Below are positions 44,101 through 52,660 of a stretch of DNA of 64,000 nt, piece by piece. Each line of letters opens with the position of its first letter. Position 1 is the first letter of the stretch. The stretch spans positions 7,019,127-7,083,126 of the forward strand of contig CM041092.1 in NCBI GenBank assembly GCA_023079485.1, read 5' to 3'. Under the pieces are notes generated by a model. The model did not search any database and was not told the origin of the DNA. It saw only the letters and a list, made by a program, of their open reading frames with translations. The translations under genes were made by a program, and so were the position numbers. Source of the DNA: Archilochus colubris (Eukaryota > Chordata > Aves > Apodiformes > Trochilidae).

Positions 44101-45417
44101 AGGTCTTCAATCTAAACATTTATCTATTACAGGTCTATTTAGCTTGTGTTGCCTTGTACCAAACCATAGCAGTGAAGCTGAACATGCAGTAACAAGCCAG
44201 AAGTTACAGAATAAGGATAGCTTGTTATTTAAGCAACAAAGCAATATAATTGTTAGCCATTTCTGGTCTTATAATCTCAGGTTTATGGGCAAGAACCTTC
44301 ACGTGAACTCAAATATTCCTTTTTTAGAGGACATAAGTGGTAACAGAAAAAAGATAACTACTCCATTTCTTCAGAGCTGAGCACTAAGACAAAAACAAAA
44401 GGAAAGAAAACTTTATGTTTTACAGGGCATTAACTTTCCAGATAGCCTGAAAGTGCATAGACAAGTAGGAAAGAAGGGAGGTGTGCGATGTGACCTAATC
44501 AGGTTGAAAAGGGGCCACACCTAACCTGAAACTGGATTTTTTTTTAATTTAAATATTTTCTGGTCAATTCATTCTTCTCTGCACTTTTTCTCACACATGC
44601 ACACAGACTTAATTCTCAGGTTGTAAAAAAATGGAAGAGATTAAGAACACAATTTACTGCCAGACAAAGCACTGAAACTCACAAAGAGTTGTCTACCCTG
44701 AGGCAAATATACTTCAGCCTAATTTAAGCTTGTGCCAGATACATAAACTTGAACATTAAGTAAATTGACTAAGCAAAGAAATGGAATAGGAAATAACAAG
44801 AAAAAAACATAGCAGCTATCAGTAAGGCAAGTTCTTTTTCCAAGAACAGCTTAGATCACTGACACAGAAACTGAAAAGCCTCCGAAGCTTCCCAAAAACA
44901 GCAAAGAAGTATTTTTAAATTTAGTTCTAACAAATAACCTGAGACATATCAGATATAACTACTAGACAGATGTGAAAATTAGCAGACAACTTCATTTCCA
45001 AGTGACTGGAAATGTAAAATTTGTCCCATCTCACTCTTAAAAGTGAAGGCTGATTTCTCCATCTGTGCAGAAAATCCACAATGCAAAGTACTGTTAATTG
45101 AGCATTTTGAACTAAAATATTTGGACAATTTAGAAAAAGCCTTGATCAGATTATCATGTAATCTAAAGCACAACCTTACCGTATGCTGTCACTGTCCCAA
45201 CATAAGGCCCATCAACCACATTTTTATTTTCTTCAGCTAATGCTTTGATGTATCTTTTGCTGAGATCCAAAATTTGCTCACGCAGGACTGAACTGCTCTC
45301 GTGCTGTGTTTGCTGCTGAATAGTAAAATGCAGAAGCATCATTCCCCAAATGAAACCAAAAGTCACCAGAAAAAAGCCAAGTTTCTGAGAGGACAACTTC
45401 CATGGAGAGAATGCCAT
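5200..45417 (-). CDS. MGAT5: MGAT5, alpha-1,6-mannosylglycoprotein 6-beta-N-acetylglucosaminyltransferase A (partial: coding exons 1-10)
   Basis: This is the N-terminal 460 codons of GnT-V, a type II Golgi membrane enzyme. It transfers GlcNAc from UDP-GlcNAc in beta-1,6 linkage to the alpha-1,6 mannose arm of N-glycans, creating the branch later extended with poly-LacNAc. Ten exons were joined by hand. Every junction is GT-AG and every phase agrees (phases at the exon ends 1,1,0,0,0,0,2,2,1,0). Expected domains are the MGAT5 N-terminal region followed by the start of Glyco_transf_18. Residue numbering matches the mammalian protein at the KRKRKK patch (264-269), E297, and sequons N334, N433 and N447. 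A one-residue loss near the N-terminus is balanced by a one-residue gain in the stem. No premature stop was seen. The C-terminal third lies past position 1. The paralog MGAT5B is unlikely because the anchor and stem match MGAT5 closely. Confidence 0.96.
6129..6153 (+). repeat. (AAAAC)5
   Basis: Five perfect pentamer units. Confidence 0.95.
8167..8191 (+). repeat. Poly-T run of 25
   Basis: Preceded by TTTTC units and followed by a pyrimidine tract. On the gene strand it is poly-A. No retrocopy body is recognised beside it. Confidence 0.9.
8922..9055 (-). CDS. MGAT5: MGAT5 coding exon 9: [16 protein letters not shown] segment
   Basis: The 134-nt exon encodes codons 371 (completed) to 415 plus the first base of P416. 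It begins with [16 protein letters not shown] and continues through [16 protein letters not shown] to QQFYTMF. The tryptophan and lysine-rich GHKTPWGKW loop is near invariant in MGAT5 and faces the acceptor side in the published structure, as far as I recall. The acceptor is excellent (GTTTTTTCTTTTAG). The donor is TTCC|GTGAGT at 8921-8920. One substitution seen against the mammalian sequence as I recall it is N to H in FNHAHYAQ. Confidence 0.95.
9056..15027 (-). other. MGAT5 intron between coding exons 8 and 9
   Basis: The intron is 5,972 nt long. A TA/CATA-rich tract lies at 9081-9127. I see no gene, CR1 copy or RNA gene in the rest. Confidence 0.9.
9081..9127 (+). repeat. TA/CATA-rich low-complexity tract
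   Basis: Alternating TA and CATA units lie about 25 nt upstream (in gene sense) of the exon 9 acceptor but outside its pyrimidine run. Confidence 0.85.
15028..15162 (-). CDS. MGAT5: MGAT5 coding exon 8: [11 protein letters not shown] to [10 protein letters not shown]
   Basis: The 135-nt exon (phase 2 at both ends) completes E326, encodes residues 327-370, and supplies CA of codon Q371. It holds the N334-R-S sequon that is glycosylated in the human enzyme, then [20 protein letters not shown], a beta strand and loop of the first GT-B half, and ends [13 protein letters not shown]. The acceptor is TTCTTTGTTTAG|GATT and the donor is CCA|GTAAGT. It lies only 862 nt downstream of exon 7. It is too fragmented by splice phase for a simple ORF scan and was found by reading the minus strand. 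Confidence 0.94.
15163..16024 (-). other. MGAT5 intron between coding exons 7 and 8
   Basis: This 862-nt intron is the shortest in the window. Nothing but the splice signals is recognised. Confidence 0.92.
16025..16194 (-). CDS. MGAT5: MGAT5 coding exon 7: start of GT fold with catalytic-base E297
   Basis: The 170-nt exon encodes residues 270-325 and two bases of codon 326. It begins [16 protein letters not shown] and includes [15 protein letters not shown]297, in the GGPLGE motif, is the residue identified as catalytic base in the human enzyme structure and is retained. ILVHLGLL and [14 protein letters not shown] read like consecutive beta-alpha units of a Rossmann-like GT-B domain. The acceptor is CTTTCCTTTCCAG at 16196-16195. 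The donor is AAGGA|GTAAGA at 16024-16023, with the split codon completed by G from exon 8. This is among the most conserved exons in the window. Confidence 0.96.
16195..17833 (-). other. MGAT5 intron between coding exons 6 and 7
   Basis: The intron is 1,639 nt long. Short A-rich tracts occur near 16860 and 17340, and a GC-richer patch near 17070-17290 has no recognised content. Confidence 0.92.
17834..17995 (-). CDS. MGAT5: MGAT5 coding exon 6: helical segment ending in the basic KRKRKK patch
   Basis: The 162-nt, phase-0 exon encodes residues 216-269, from [14 protein letters not shown] to LEKRKRKK. It begins the minimal catalytic region and is rich in Arg, Lys and Met, mostly helical in character. 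Residues 264-269 (KRKRKK) form the basic patch that has been reported to let secreted GnT-V release FGF2 from heparan sulfate and promote angiogenesis, independent of catalysis. It is intact here and sits exactly at the exon end. The donor is AAG|GTAAAG. The acceptor (AATGAAG|GCT) is weak: A at -3 and a pyrimidine run set back from the junction. Exon skipping would keep frame but remove the patch. Confidence 0.95.
17996..19060 (-). other. MGAT5 intron between coding exons 5 and 6
   Basis: The intron is 1,065 nt long and AT-rich. It ends in the unusual AATGAAG acceptor of exon 6. Nothing else is recognised. Confidence 0.92.
19061..19132 (-). CDS. MGAT5: MGAT5 coding exon 5: [15 protein letters not shown] segment, divergent C-terminal end
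   Basis: The 72-nt, phase-0 exon encodes residues 192-215. The first 15 residues ([15 protein letters not shown]) are nearly as recalled from mammals. The last nine (NEETDQRTV) differ at most positions, so the end of this exon looks fast-evolving next to a fixed start. The acceptor is ATTTTACAG at 19134-19133 and the donor is GTG|GTAAGA at 19060-19059. The exon sits alone between an 8.5-kb intron and a 1.1-kb intron. The assignment is secure because it supplies exactly the missing residues between exons 4 and 6 in phase. Confidence 0.93.
19133..27626 (-). other. MGAT5 intron between coding exons 4 and 5
   Basis: This 8,494-nt intron has no recognisable CR1. (AAAGC)3 plus a partial unit lies at 25538-25556. 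A 123-codon plus-strand ORF at 25314-25685 has no recognised similarity and is treated as chance. Confidence 0.9.
25538..25556 (+). repeat. (AAAGC)3 plus partial unit
   Basis: Three perfect pentamers followed by AAAG. Confidence 0.85.
27627..27716 (-). CDS. MGAT5: MGAT5 coding exon 4: [12 protein letters not shown] segment
   Basis: The 90-nt, phase-0 exon encodes residues 162-191, beginning [12 protein letters not shown] and ending FFIYLSE. This segment is strongly conserved in MGAT5 and lies in the region just before the minimal catalytic domain (about residue 213 onward in the mammalian enzyme). It carries Cys172 and Cys184. The acceptor is strong (CTGTTCTGTTGCAG). The donor is GAG|GTCAGT, weaker than the GTAAG-type donors used elsewhere in this gene. 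Skipping it would keep frame but remove two cysteines. Confidence 0.94.
27717..29124 (-). other. MGAT5 intron between coding exons 3 and 4
   Basis: The intron is 1,408 nt long. It contains a homopurine block of nine G then nine A at 28434-28451. Confidence 0.92.
28434..28451 (+). repeat. G9A9 homopurine block
   Basis: Nine G immediately followed by nine A. Confidence 0.9.
29125..29201 (-). CDS. MGAT5: MGAT5 coding exon 3: lumenal N-terminal domain, Cys-rich
   Basis: This 77-nt exon completes codon 136 and encodes residues 136-161 (begins [10 protein letters not shown], ends PHCEGKIK). Cys145 and Cys156 are probably structural disulfide residues of the lumenal domain. Its partners cannot be seen from sequence alone. 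The acceptor is TTTCCCTTTAG at 29203-29202 and the donor is AAAG|GTAACT at 29124. It is too short for an ORF scan and was found from the protein order between exons 2 and 4. The exon is not a multiple of three, so skipping it would shift the frame. Confidence 0.93.
36660..36773 (+). repeat. C/A-rich low-complexity tract
   Basis: Nearly only A and C, with four CCC runs at 36687-36710 and A-rich segments after 36732. The opposite (gene-sense) strand is G/T-rich. Confidence 0.85.
40255..40323 (+). mobile_element. CR1 LINE 3'-terminal fragment
   Basis: Only the last 70 or so bases of the element are present: GGGTTGGACTTGATGATCTC, GGTCCCTTCCAACCCAG and tandem ATTCTATG units ending at about 40323. 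It is inserted antisense to MGAT5 in the 12.4-kb intron. Confidence 0.9.
41613..41780 (-). CDS. MGAT5: MGAT5 coding exon 2: stem, leucine heptads and N-glycan sequons
   Basis: The 168-nt exon (phase 1 at both ends) encodes residues 80-135 and the first base of codon 136. The first half ([18 protein letters not shown], then LESKVENL) has leucine and isoleucine at heptad-like spacing, suggesting a coiled-coil stem. The second half is a Thr/Asn/Pro linker with sequons NGT (N109), NST (N114) and NNT/NTT (N117/N118). The linker is one residue longer than I recall for mammals, offsetting the one-residue shorter N-terminus. The acceptor is TTTGTAG|ATTTG at 41782-41781 and the donor is GCAG|GTGGGT. 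Skipping this exon would keep the reading frame. Confidence 0.95.
41781..45179 (-). other. MGAT5 intron between coding exons 1 and 2
   Basis: The intron is 3,399 nt long. It contains (AT)7 at 41997-42010 and several A-rich or T-rich runs. No exon or transposon is recognised. Confidence 0.92.
41997..42010 (+). repeat. (AT)7 microsatellite
   Basis: Seven perfect AT units lie in the first coding intron. Confidence 0.9.
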
Positions 45418-45568
45418 GATTCCCAACAGCTTGACACAGTTACTGCAAAGGTTCCTAAAGCATAAAGCCAAACAGCAAGTTCATGGTCCAAGTATGTAAG
45501 TATCACAGAGCAGGATTCAGTCTTATTCCAACTCCTTAGTCAATGTATATCCATGTTTCAGTTCCATC
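45180..45568 (-). CDS. MGAT5: MGAT5 coding exon 1: 5' UTR (45418-45568), start codon, Golgi signal anchor
   Basis: The start ATG is at 45417-45415 in a good Kozak setting (A at -3, G at +4). The exon encodes residues 1-79 plus the first base of codon 80. The protein begins [10 protein letters not shown]. Residues 1-12 are the cytosolic tail with two lysines. Residues about 13-31 are a hydrophobic signal anchor rich in F, L, G and M. The stem then begins with a charged helical stretch ([18 protein letters not shown]). The donor is G|GTAAGG at 45179. The proposed 5' end of the exon at 45568 rests on a strong acceptor, a long pyrimidine run ending in GCAACAG. A weaker CTTTGCAG at 45450-45443 would give a shorter 5' UTR. 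An upstream in-frame TTG could extend the reading frame to 45471, but the ATG matches the known family start. In mammals SPPL3 is reported to cleave the enzyme in this anchor region and release it. Confidence 0.95.
45455..45484 (-). promoter_or_regulatory. uORF 3 in the MGAT5 5' UTR (9 codons, ends 37 nt before the start codon)
   Basis: This frame begins CCATGA, runs nine codons to TAG and contains a second in-frame ATG two codons before the stop. The short gap to the MGAT5 ATG would leave little room for reinitiation, so it could dampen translation. If the weaker acceptor at 45444-45443 were used instead, this uORF would be spliced away. Confidence 0.45.
45523..45567 (-). promoter_or_regulatory. 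uORF 1 in the MGAT5 5' UTR (14 codons)
   Basis: An ATG one base inside the proposed exon start opens a 14-codon frame ending in TAA, 105 nt before the MGAT5 ATG. It is in the same frame as MGAT5 but closed. Whether it is in the mRNA depends on the acceptor at 45570-45569 being used. Confidence 0.5.
45540..45554 (-). promoter_or_regulatory. uORF 2 in the MGAT5 5' UTR (4 codons)
   Basis: ATG GAT ATA CAT TGA lies inside uORF 1 in another frame (A at -3, G at +4, a good Kozak setting). It is a minimal uORF, seen directly in the sequence. Its use is inferred. Confidence 0.45.
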
Positions 45569-45884
45569 CTGTTGCAAGAAGACAGAAAAGCAGCATAGTT
45601 AGAACAATACCTTAGAAATTTGTACTAGTTCGACTAGGTCTTCACTTGAACTGGTACAAAATAGGAGCAGACACCACACTTTCTTTGTAAATATTTAATT
45701 TGTATGTATCAACATTGTGCTGTACTAGCCAGAGCACAAAGAAGCTGAGAAAAGCACTGGAAAGAGAACAAAGAGGGAGTGATGTGCCTGAGCAGGTGTA
45801 GAACACCTCTCAGTATCTGGATCAAGTTCAATGCTTCAAGCAGTTTCCAAGCTGAATTTCAATCTAACTTTGCTTTTACATATT

Positions 45885-45904
45885 TGTGTGTGTGTGTGTG
45901 TGTG
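45885..45904 (+). repeat. (TG)10 microsatellite
   Basis: Ten perfect TG units lie just upstream of the proposed 5' end of coding exon 1. Confidence 0.95.
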
Positions 45905-48900
45905 TACACAACACTTTGTGATGTTGCCAGTTGTGCAATTTAAGACAATTCTCAACATAATTCAGTTCTCAGAAAACAAGTAATTTTAGCTGGCAGTGAC
46001 ACAGCTCGATTCCTGGCGAGTGCTATGGCATATGGCTAGATAGGTGATCAGGAAATCAGACTCCCTCAAGGGTAAAGAGGAAAAAGAAATCTACATTATT
46101 TAAGCCAATACACTCTCCTGGCTTATACTGCATGCAGTCAGAAGGATGGAATAATCTCCTCTTGCTCCTGTGTGGCCTCTGCTGTGTTACTACTTATTAA
46201 TAAAACATTGTCCACTGAGTTTGCTCTTTGCAACTAAATTCAAAAAACACACTTTTTAATGCTAAAACGTGTCTTCTGTATATAAAATTAATATTCTCAG
46301 AGCTTTTTGCACCGTAGGGAAAAAGAACTGCAGTAGCAGCCTTCAAGACATATTAAGGCCATTTTTTCATGGTAAACTTAAAGATAAAACCTGGCATAAG
46401 AAATCCAAAGGCAGGAAAAGCTCTGTGATGAGGGCTAGAGGCAGGGTCCTTAGCATAAAGCCCAACAAGAAAGGTAATTAAATGGTAATTAAGTGTAACC
46501 TATCATGTTAAGACACAGATTTGGTAAAATGTTATCCTTTTAACTTCATAATGCTCCCAGACAGGATTAGAGAACATAATATTCCCTTCCACTCTGCACT
46601 TGCCCAGATAATGCAGATGTTACTCTGTTTTAATAGGATAATTACAGAGATGCCTGGTAGCACTGCTCCCTGTTTGTTAAAATTCCACATAGGTTTTCTG
46701 CTTTCAGTTAAACCAGGAGTTCTGCAGAGGGGCAGAAATACTTTTGGACCACTTGTCTCCCAGAATATCTTGTGTGTGCATTTAGCATTATTGATTCTCA
46801 TCAATTGTAGAAGTGAACGTGTATCACGTTGTAAACCCAAAGCAGACAAGGCAGTAACTGCACCACACATTTACACTGCTAAGAGAAAAACTTGCAGCCA
46901 TCTTTTCTTTAGAGAGGAATGGTGTGGAAAAATGAATTGCAAGTACAGTGAAAAAGATTATAAAGCCCCCCTGTTGACTTTTTCCACACTTAAAATATCT
47001 GAATAAAAAAAAGGACTAGTCTCAGCAGAGAAAATAAAGGACTCTGTTTAATGCTGCTCTCTATAAAGTTAATTTTCCAATAAATGGCAGAGGGAAGTTT
47101 TGATTCCTTCAGTTTATTTAACTGTAGCCTTGGGACACTCTTGGACTGACTGAAAAGTTGAGTATTGTTATTCCATTAAAACATGAATGTTTTACTATTA
47201 CTTTGCAGTATCTGGTGCAATAAAATGTAGAAAATGCCATAGTTTAAAACAACCACAACTTTAAAAAGAAATATGAAATATTGAAGATAAATTTCCTCAG
47301 TGACTTCAAGTAAGAACTGACGGTGTCCTCTGGAGCAATAAGGAATCTGGTTATTAACAATCAATATTTCTTCCCCAATTAAGGGTTGTTTGTGAAGTGG
47401 AAAACACTGAATAAGAAACTAAACCTTTCACCACCATACTTTACCAGGCTAGTGCTAATGCTTTTTTATGACTAGTTGTTCAGTAAAAAAAGCCTGCAGA
47501 ACATAATTAACACTGAAAACAGTAATAAAAATTGCAAGCATTTCACACTCATCTTTTTAAAGCTCTAGAACAGAAACAAGGATGATATAAAAAATAATGT
47601 ATGTCCAACCACTAAGAATAGTCTCCTTACATACAGCTGTTGACTTTTATACTCTGTCAACAAAAAAGGAAAGAAAGAAAGACTATAAATCCACTGAAAA
47701 ACTGTAAGGTAGACAGCTAATGTTAAAGTTTTGCCATAAATAAGCATTAAAATTCATTTCACAATGGGAGAATGGCTCCTGTTATTTCAAGTACTAAAAG
47801 CAAAAAACCCACCCACCCCCACCAGACACCACAAAGCAGCCCTGTTTTTACTGCCAATTAAACAATTCCAGTGGTTAGCAACTTGATGAATGCCCAACAA
47901 CCTGCACTTAACCAATTAACTTTACAGCACTGCTGGTGGCCATGGAGGTCTGGAAAGTGCACAGGAGAAGAAGCTCTGTGCTTCCCACCACTTCCATGGC
48001 TGGATGCACACCCACACTGACTTTGGGTTATGTTTAATACTAGGTTAGACAGATGTCAGGGACTGCAACACAACTATTCCATGGATAACAATTCCCACAT
48101 ACTCATTTGGTATCTCTATAAGACAGTGCTCAGAAGATGAAGGGGTTATGTGGAATGTGTGAAGGCAGCAGCACAGGAATGTCTCTGTAGTGGTTTCTGG
48201 GGTTTGTTCTTTTTATTTTTTTAATTTTTTTTTAAAAATCTCTGCCCACATCAAATAATCCATTCCCAAGCCTAAGGTGATAGAAGATTTCCCTGATTCT
48301 CACCTTTGCCTTATAAATGTTCTCAAAGGAGCTGATTTTGTTAACTATTAAGGCCTTTTCCTAGTCTAGTCTACAAAGTGCTTTGGAAAGAAGTGGTCTT
48401 ACTCTAAGACAGCTCTTGAAACTCCAGCACCTCTCTGGAAACTGAATATGTCCTAGTTGTGAAGTTGTTTGTGAAACCATCAGGAAGGTAATTCCTCCTG
48501 CTTTACTGAGAGTAGCTAACCTACCAAAACTGACACCAAGTCAAACAAAGACAAACAAGGGTGAAAGTGAAAAGATACAAGGCAAGAAAATCTTTATCAG
48601 AGAACTGCTTTATGTTCTTCCTTAGATTTGACTCTAACCAGCTAAAATCTCACTGCAATTAAACCAACATACTGGCAACTGAAGCAACATGCTGGTGTAT
48701 TATTAACATTTTTTATTATTTTTAAACAGACCACTTACACACTTTGTGATAAACATGCCACAGTTTTAAAAAAATTTGCCCCTACCTCCACCCCAACAAA
48801 GAAAAAGATTAGTGTATTTCTTTGGAAAAGGGCTAACCTGACACCCATTATATAGGCATAACAATTGCAATAGTCTTAGTACTTTCACTAATTAAAAGAA

Positions 48901-51900
48901 CTTCATTAAAAACACATTTTTTTTTCCTGTTCTGTATTCAATAAAATCCTCCTCAACAGCTGGTCAATTCATTAGTTACAGAGGATAACATTACTGGGCC
49001 TATGTTATAACAACAAAAAAACCTCTCATGCTATTTAGAATCAGAGCAGGAAAGTATCCCAATAATAACATGATCTGTGTAGCAGGGATGCAAACAACAC
49101 ACTTCTCAGAGTTTCAAGCCTTTACTTTAAATAAATGCTTAAAATAGAGTACAAACAGTGCATCTTCATGTGAAGAGATTAGGCTGAAACTTATCCATGC
49201 AGTCCTCTTCACGTTTTAAAAAGGAGAAATAACCATCTACAAGAGATTAAGCAAAGTCCCTTTATGAGTGTGTCAATATTTGTCCAATCTGCACCTACGT
49301 AAGAAGTGGTACTCACACAGGTGAACTGGGAACAGCACTATGCTCAGAACAGTCAGGATTTGATTGTTCATCAGCTGACAGCCCTGTTCAGCACTTAGTT
49401 CCCAGTTATAAAACCCTGCTTGCCTGTAGCCAAAACAGAAGCTGTTGCACTCATGAAAATACCAGCAGATTGAGTAGTATTCAATTATTAGCTTGCCATG
49501 AACTGAAGCAGAAGCAAACTTATTCAACAGGGCTAGTAAACAATGTATTTTTGTACCAAGTGGCTCTGTAAAAATAGTAAAAATTAACACTCACAGGAAC
49601 AGGCATCAGGCCTTATGCCAAGTGCATTTCTATGCCAAACACGCAAGGCCCAAATTTTGGTCTCTCCTGTTTGTGAAATTATTAGAAGAACTTGTGTCTG
49701 CTAGAGCTGGTACCAGCTGCCTCTTGCTATGGCATAGATAGCTTAGACATGAGATAAGAGAAAAGGCCTTGAAAACACAAGCACAGGCTGAAAGCAGAAG
49801 CCCAAGAACTGTAAGCAGCTCAGTGATGGTCACTGACAAAGTGCAAGCCAGAAATTTTGGCAAAAAGCACCAAACGTCATCAAGGACCAGGACTACCAGC
49901 ACTGAATACATGGCACCAGTTCTGTGGTACTCTCTGGTCACAATTAATTCATAATGAGATTGTTACAGACTAATTGCTTTGCATATGCAGTGGTAATGAC
50001 TAGAAATGAGCACTAGACATTAGCAACATGTATTATTAATGAATATCAATCTAGTGAAGTTTTGCTAAAAAAGTTTAAAGCTGATTTAAAACTGTTTTGC
50101 TTCATCAGCCTTCTAAACTTTCACTCACAGTAATCTCTCATTCTAATATATATATTGATACAAAAACATCACCTATTCAGTTCCAAGTGACCCCAAAGAG
50201 TGTTACTGCATCACAATCAGCTCACAGAGGTGCTCTGAAAGACCCATCCATCAGGATCCTAATGCTAATGCTAATACTAACGCTGATCTGTTTTCTAGGT
50301 CTATTTTCTTAGATTTTTTCTAACAGGGCACACTGCACTTCTGTTTGCAACTTCTGTAGAACTTGTTACAGACTAACAGAGGACAAACATCACAATGTTA
50401 ACTTTACTCTGTTCCTACTAAGTGTGTGTTAACCTAAAAGCTAACCATAATTCAAGTGTCAATCCAGTGGGCTGCCAACACACCAGAGCTACAGCCAGAA
50501 AACCCAGGGGTGAGTGAAAACACCTGCCATGTCCCTGCTAGGGGATGCCAGGAGTCATCCTTCATGCAGAAGCTGATGCAATACATCTTAAAAGGGACAG
50601 GCAGTCCTCTAAACCTTCTTTCTACAAGTAATGAGTCCAACTGGGATTGCTGGGTTTTAACAGTTTAAACCAGACATGCTTCAACATATACACAAACTAG
50701 AATCCCAGGCTAATCTTAACCACTGCCTTCTACTGCAGCTGCATTGCCTAAACAGATGAGCACTAAACCCCAGCTGAATGCAAATGAATGGATTTCCTGG
50801 TACTCCTCTACTCCTGTGAGAATATCTCAGCAGATGTTCCACCCCAGTTGGCCAATCTCTGTTCTGCAGTAGTGCAATCCATGCTGCAGGGACTCCATTC
50901 CCATCCCATCTCACTCACTCCTCCTCCAGTTTTACTTACTGCAAGATGCTGACTTTCTTTAGCCCTTCTTGGAGGCTGAATCTACCTGCCCTCCTTTCAA
51001 GATAAAACAGGATAAGCTACAGCTTACTACTTAATACAGTCAAGTGAAATCAAAGAACAGTCATACATTGTCATGGTAGAAGATAAGAAAGGATAAAACA
51101 GATCACAGGGAAAAAAAAGCAGCTTTATTTCTGATAAAAATTCTTGCATTTCAACACGATGTCTGCTCATACCATGTCGTGTATCTTTCTCTCATGTACA
51201 TTTGACTCCAGTATTGACATGGCAATTAAACAACCAATAAACTTAGGAAACATGTTCTACTGACATAAAAGCATATACACATCTAAACAAAACTACACGC
51301 TTCCAGCTGTTCCACTGAAGATTCAGAAGCAGTTTACTTGCTCTTTAGTCACTGACCAGGTCAAACACCAAGTAGAAAGCAGACAGCAGGACAGGCAAGC
51401 ACTGACTCAGGGTGAGAAGGGCTGTATCCTGCTCTCCCAGCTTGACCAGGTCACAGCAACAAAGGAAAGAAACTACAAGCCTTGAACTCTGAGAACTTCC
51501 CATTACTGCTAATTTTTTCTTTCAAGAGATAAATGTAACGTTTTACAAGGCTTCAGAAGAAACTGAGTATCACACATTAAAATGAAACACCGGCTGGGTG
51601 GTTACTCAGAAGAGAGGGAAAATATGATCAGATCACAGTTAGTTTATATCTAACTCTGGGAGATTCCACTGGTTTCGACACTTAATCAGTAATCAATTCA
51701 TTTATTTCAACAGTTCAAAAGTAATAAATTTACAACATCTTAAAACTTTTTGTTAATTTTAAAATAAACTCTGAGCTCTCAGCTCTAATCATTGCCATAA
51801 AAGACAAGATTTGTAGTAGCATGTTCTAGAAGGCACAGAAACAGGGTAGCAAAGCTGATAGGTTTAACCCACATCAAGAGTTCCAAGGATGAAGTGAGGT

Positions 51901-51965
51901 TTCCAAAGGTGCTTGCATTCCCTGCATACATCCCAGGGAATCTCCATTACCAGCATCTCAGGAAG

Positions 51966-52193
51966 AAGAATTTAGGTTAGATATTAGAAAGAATTTCTTT
52001 ACGGAGAGGGTGATCAGACATTGGAATGGGCTGCCCAGGGAAGTAGTGGATTCTCCGTGTCTGGAGATATTTAAAAAGAGACTGGATGTGGCACTCAGTG
52101 CCATGGGCTGGGAACTGCAGCAGTAGTGGATCAAGGGTTGGACTTGATGATCTCTGAGGTCCCTTCCAACCCAGCCAATTCTATGATTCTATA
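51966..52193 (+). mobile_element. CR1 LINE 3' fragment
   Basis: This starts with the FRLDIRKNFFT-like coding end (TTAGGTTAGATATTAG, then AGAATTTCTTTACGG), continues with TGGAATGGGCTGCCCAGGGA, and ends with GGTTGGACTTGATGATC, TCCCTTCCAACCC and AATTCTATGATTCTATA. It is a 5'-truncated copy of about 230 nt. Confidence 0.93.
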
Positions 52194-52576
52194 AGAGGTA
52201 ACTGAGAAATCCTGCAGCTCTATCAGGCTCATCTGGTAACAGAACATTCTATAATTGAAATTTATTAGTAGATAAAATAAATGCATAAAACTATTTTCTT
52301 ATCTGAATTATGTCAGCTTAGTTTTGCTCTTCCTTGGGCTGCACAACTTTATTTTGAGCAACAATTCTGTCAACCTGTTCTTCTCTTCTAGCTGATAGAT
52401 GTCACTGAGTCTTCTTTCTCACCACCCATCTCCAGCTGAAACAGCAGCAGCACGTCCTGCTGCTCAAGTGGCAATTTGGGATGCAATCCCATGAAGTGAG
52501 AACAGCAGAACAACACTGTGTCACACCAGCAGAAGCAGCACAGATGGAATAAGGGAGAGTAAGAGTAAAAAATACT

Positions 52577-52660
52577 CAGAGTTTGGGTTTTTTGAGGTTT
52601 AGAATTTTTTTGTCGTTTGGTTTTTGGGTTTTTTTGTTTGTTTTTTTGGGATTTTTAAGC
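52577..52660 (+). repeat. G/T-rich low-complexity tract
   Basis: Repeated TTTGGG and TTTTTTTG-type units with almost no A or C. Confidence 0.8.

Noticed and set aside
45418..45471. Upstream extension of the MGAT5 frame by 18 codons
   Set aside because: The extension begins at a TTG, not an ATG, and the family protein starts at the ATG at 45417 with good Kozak context.
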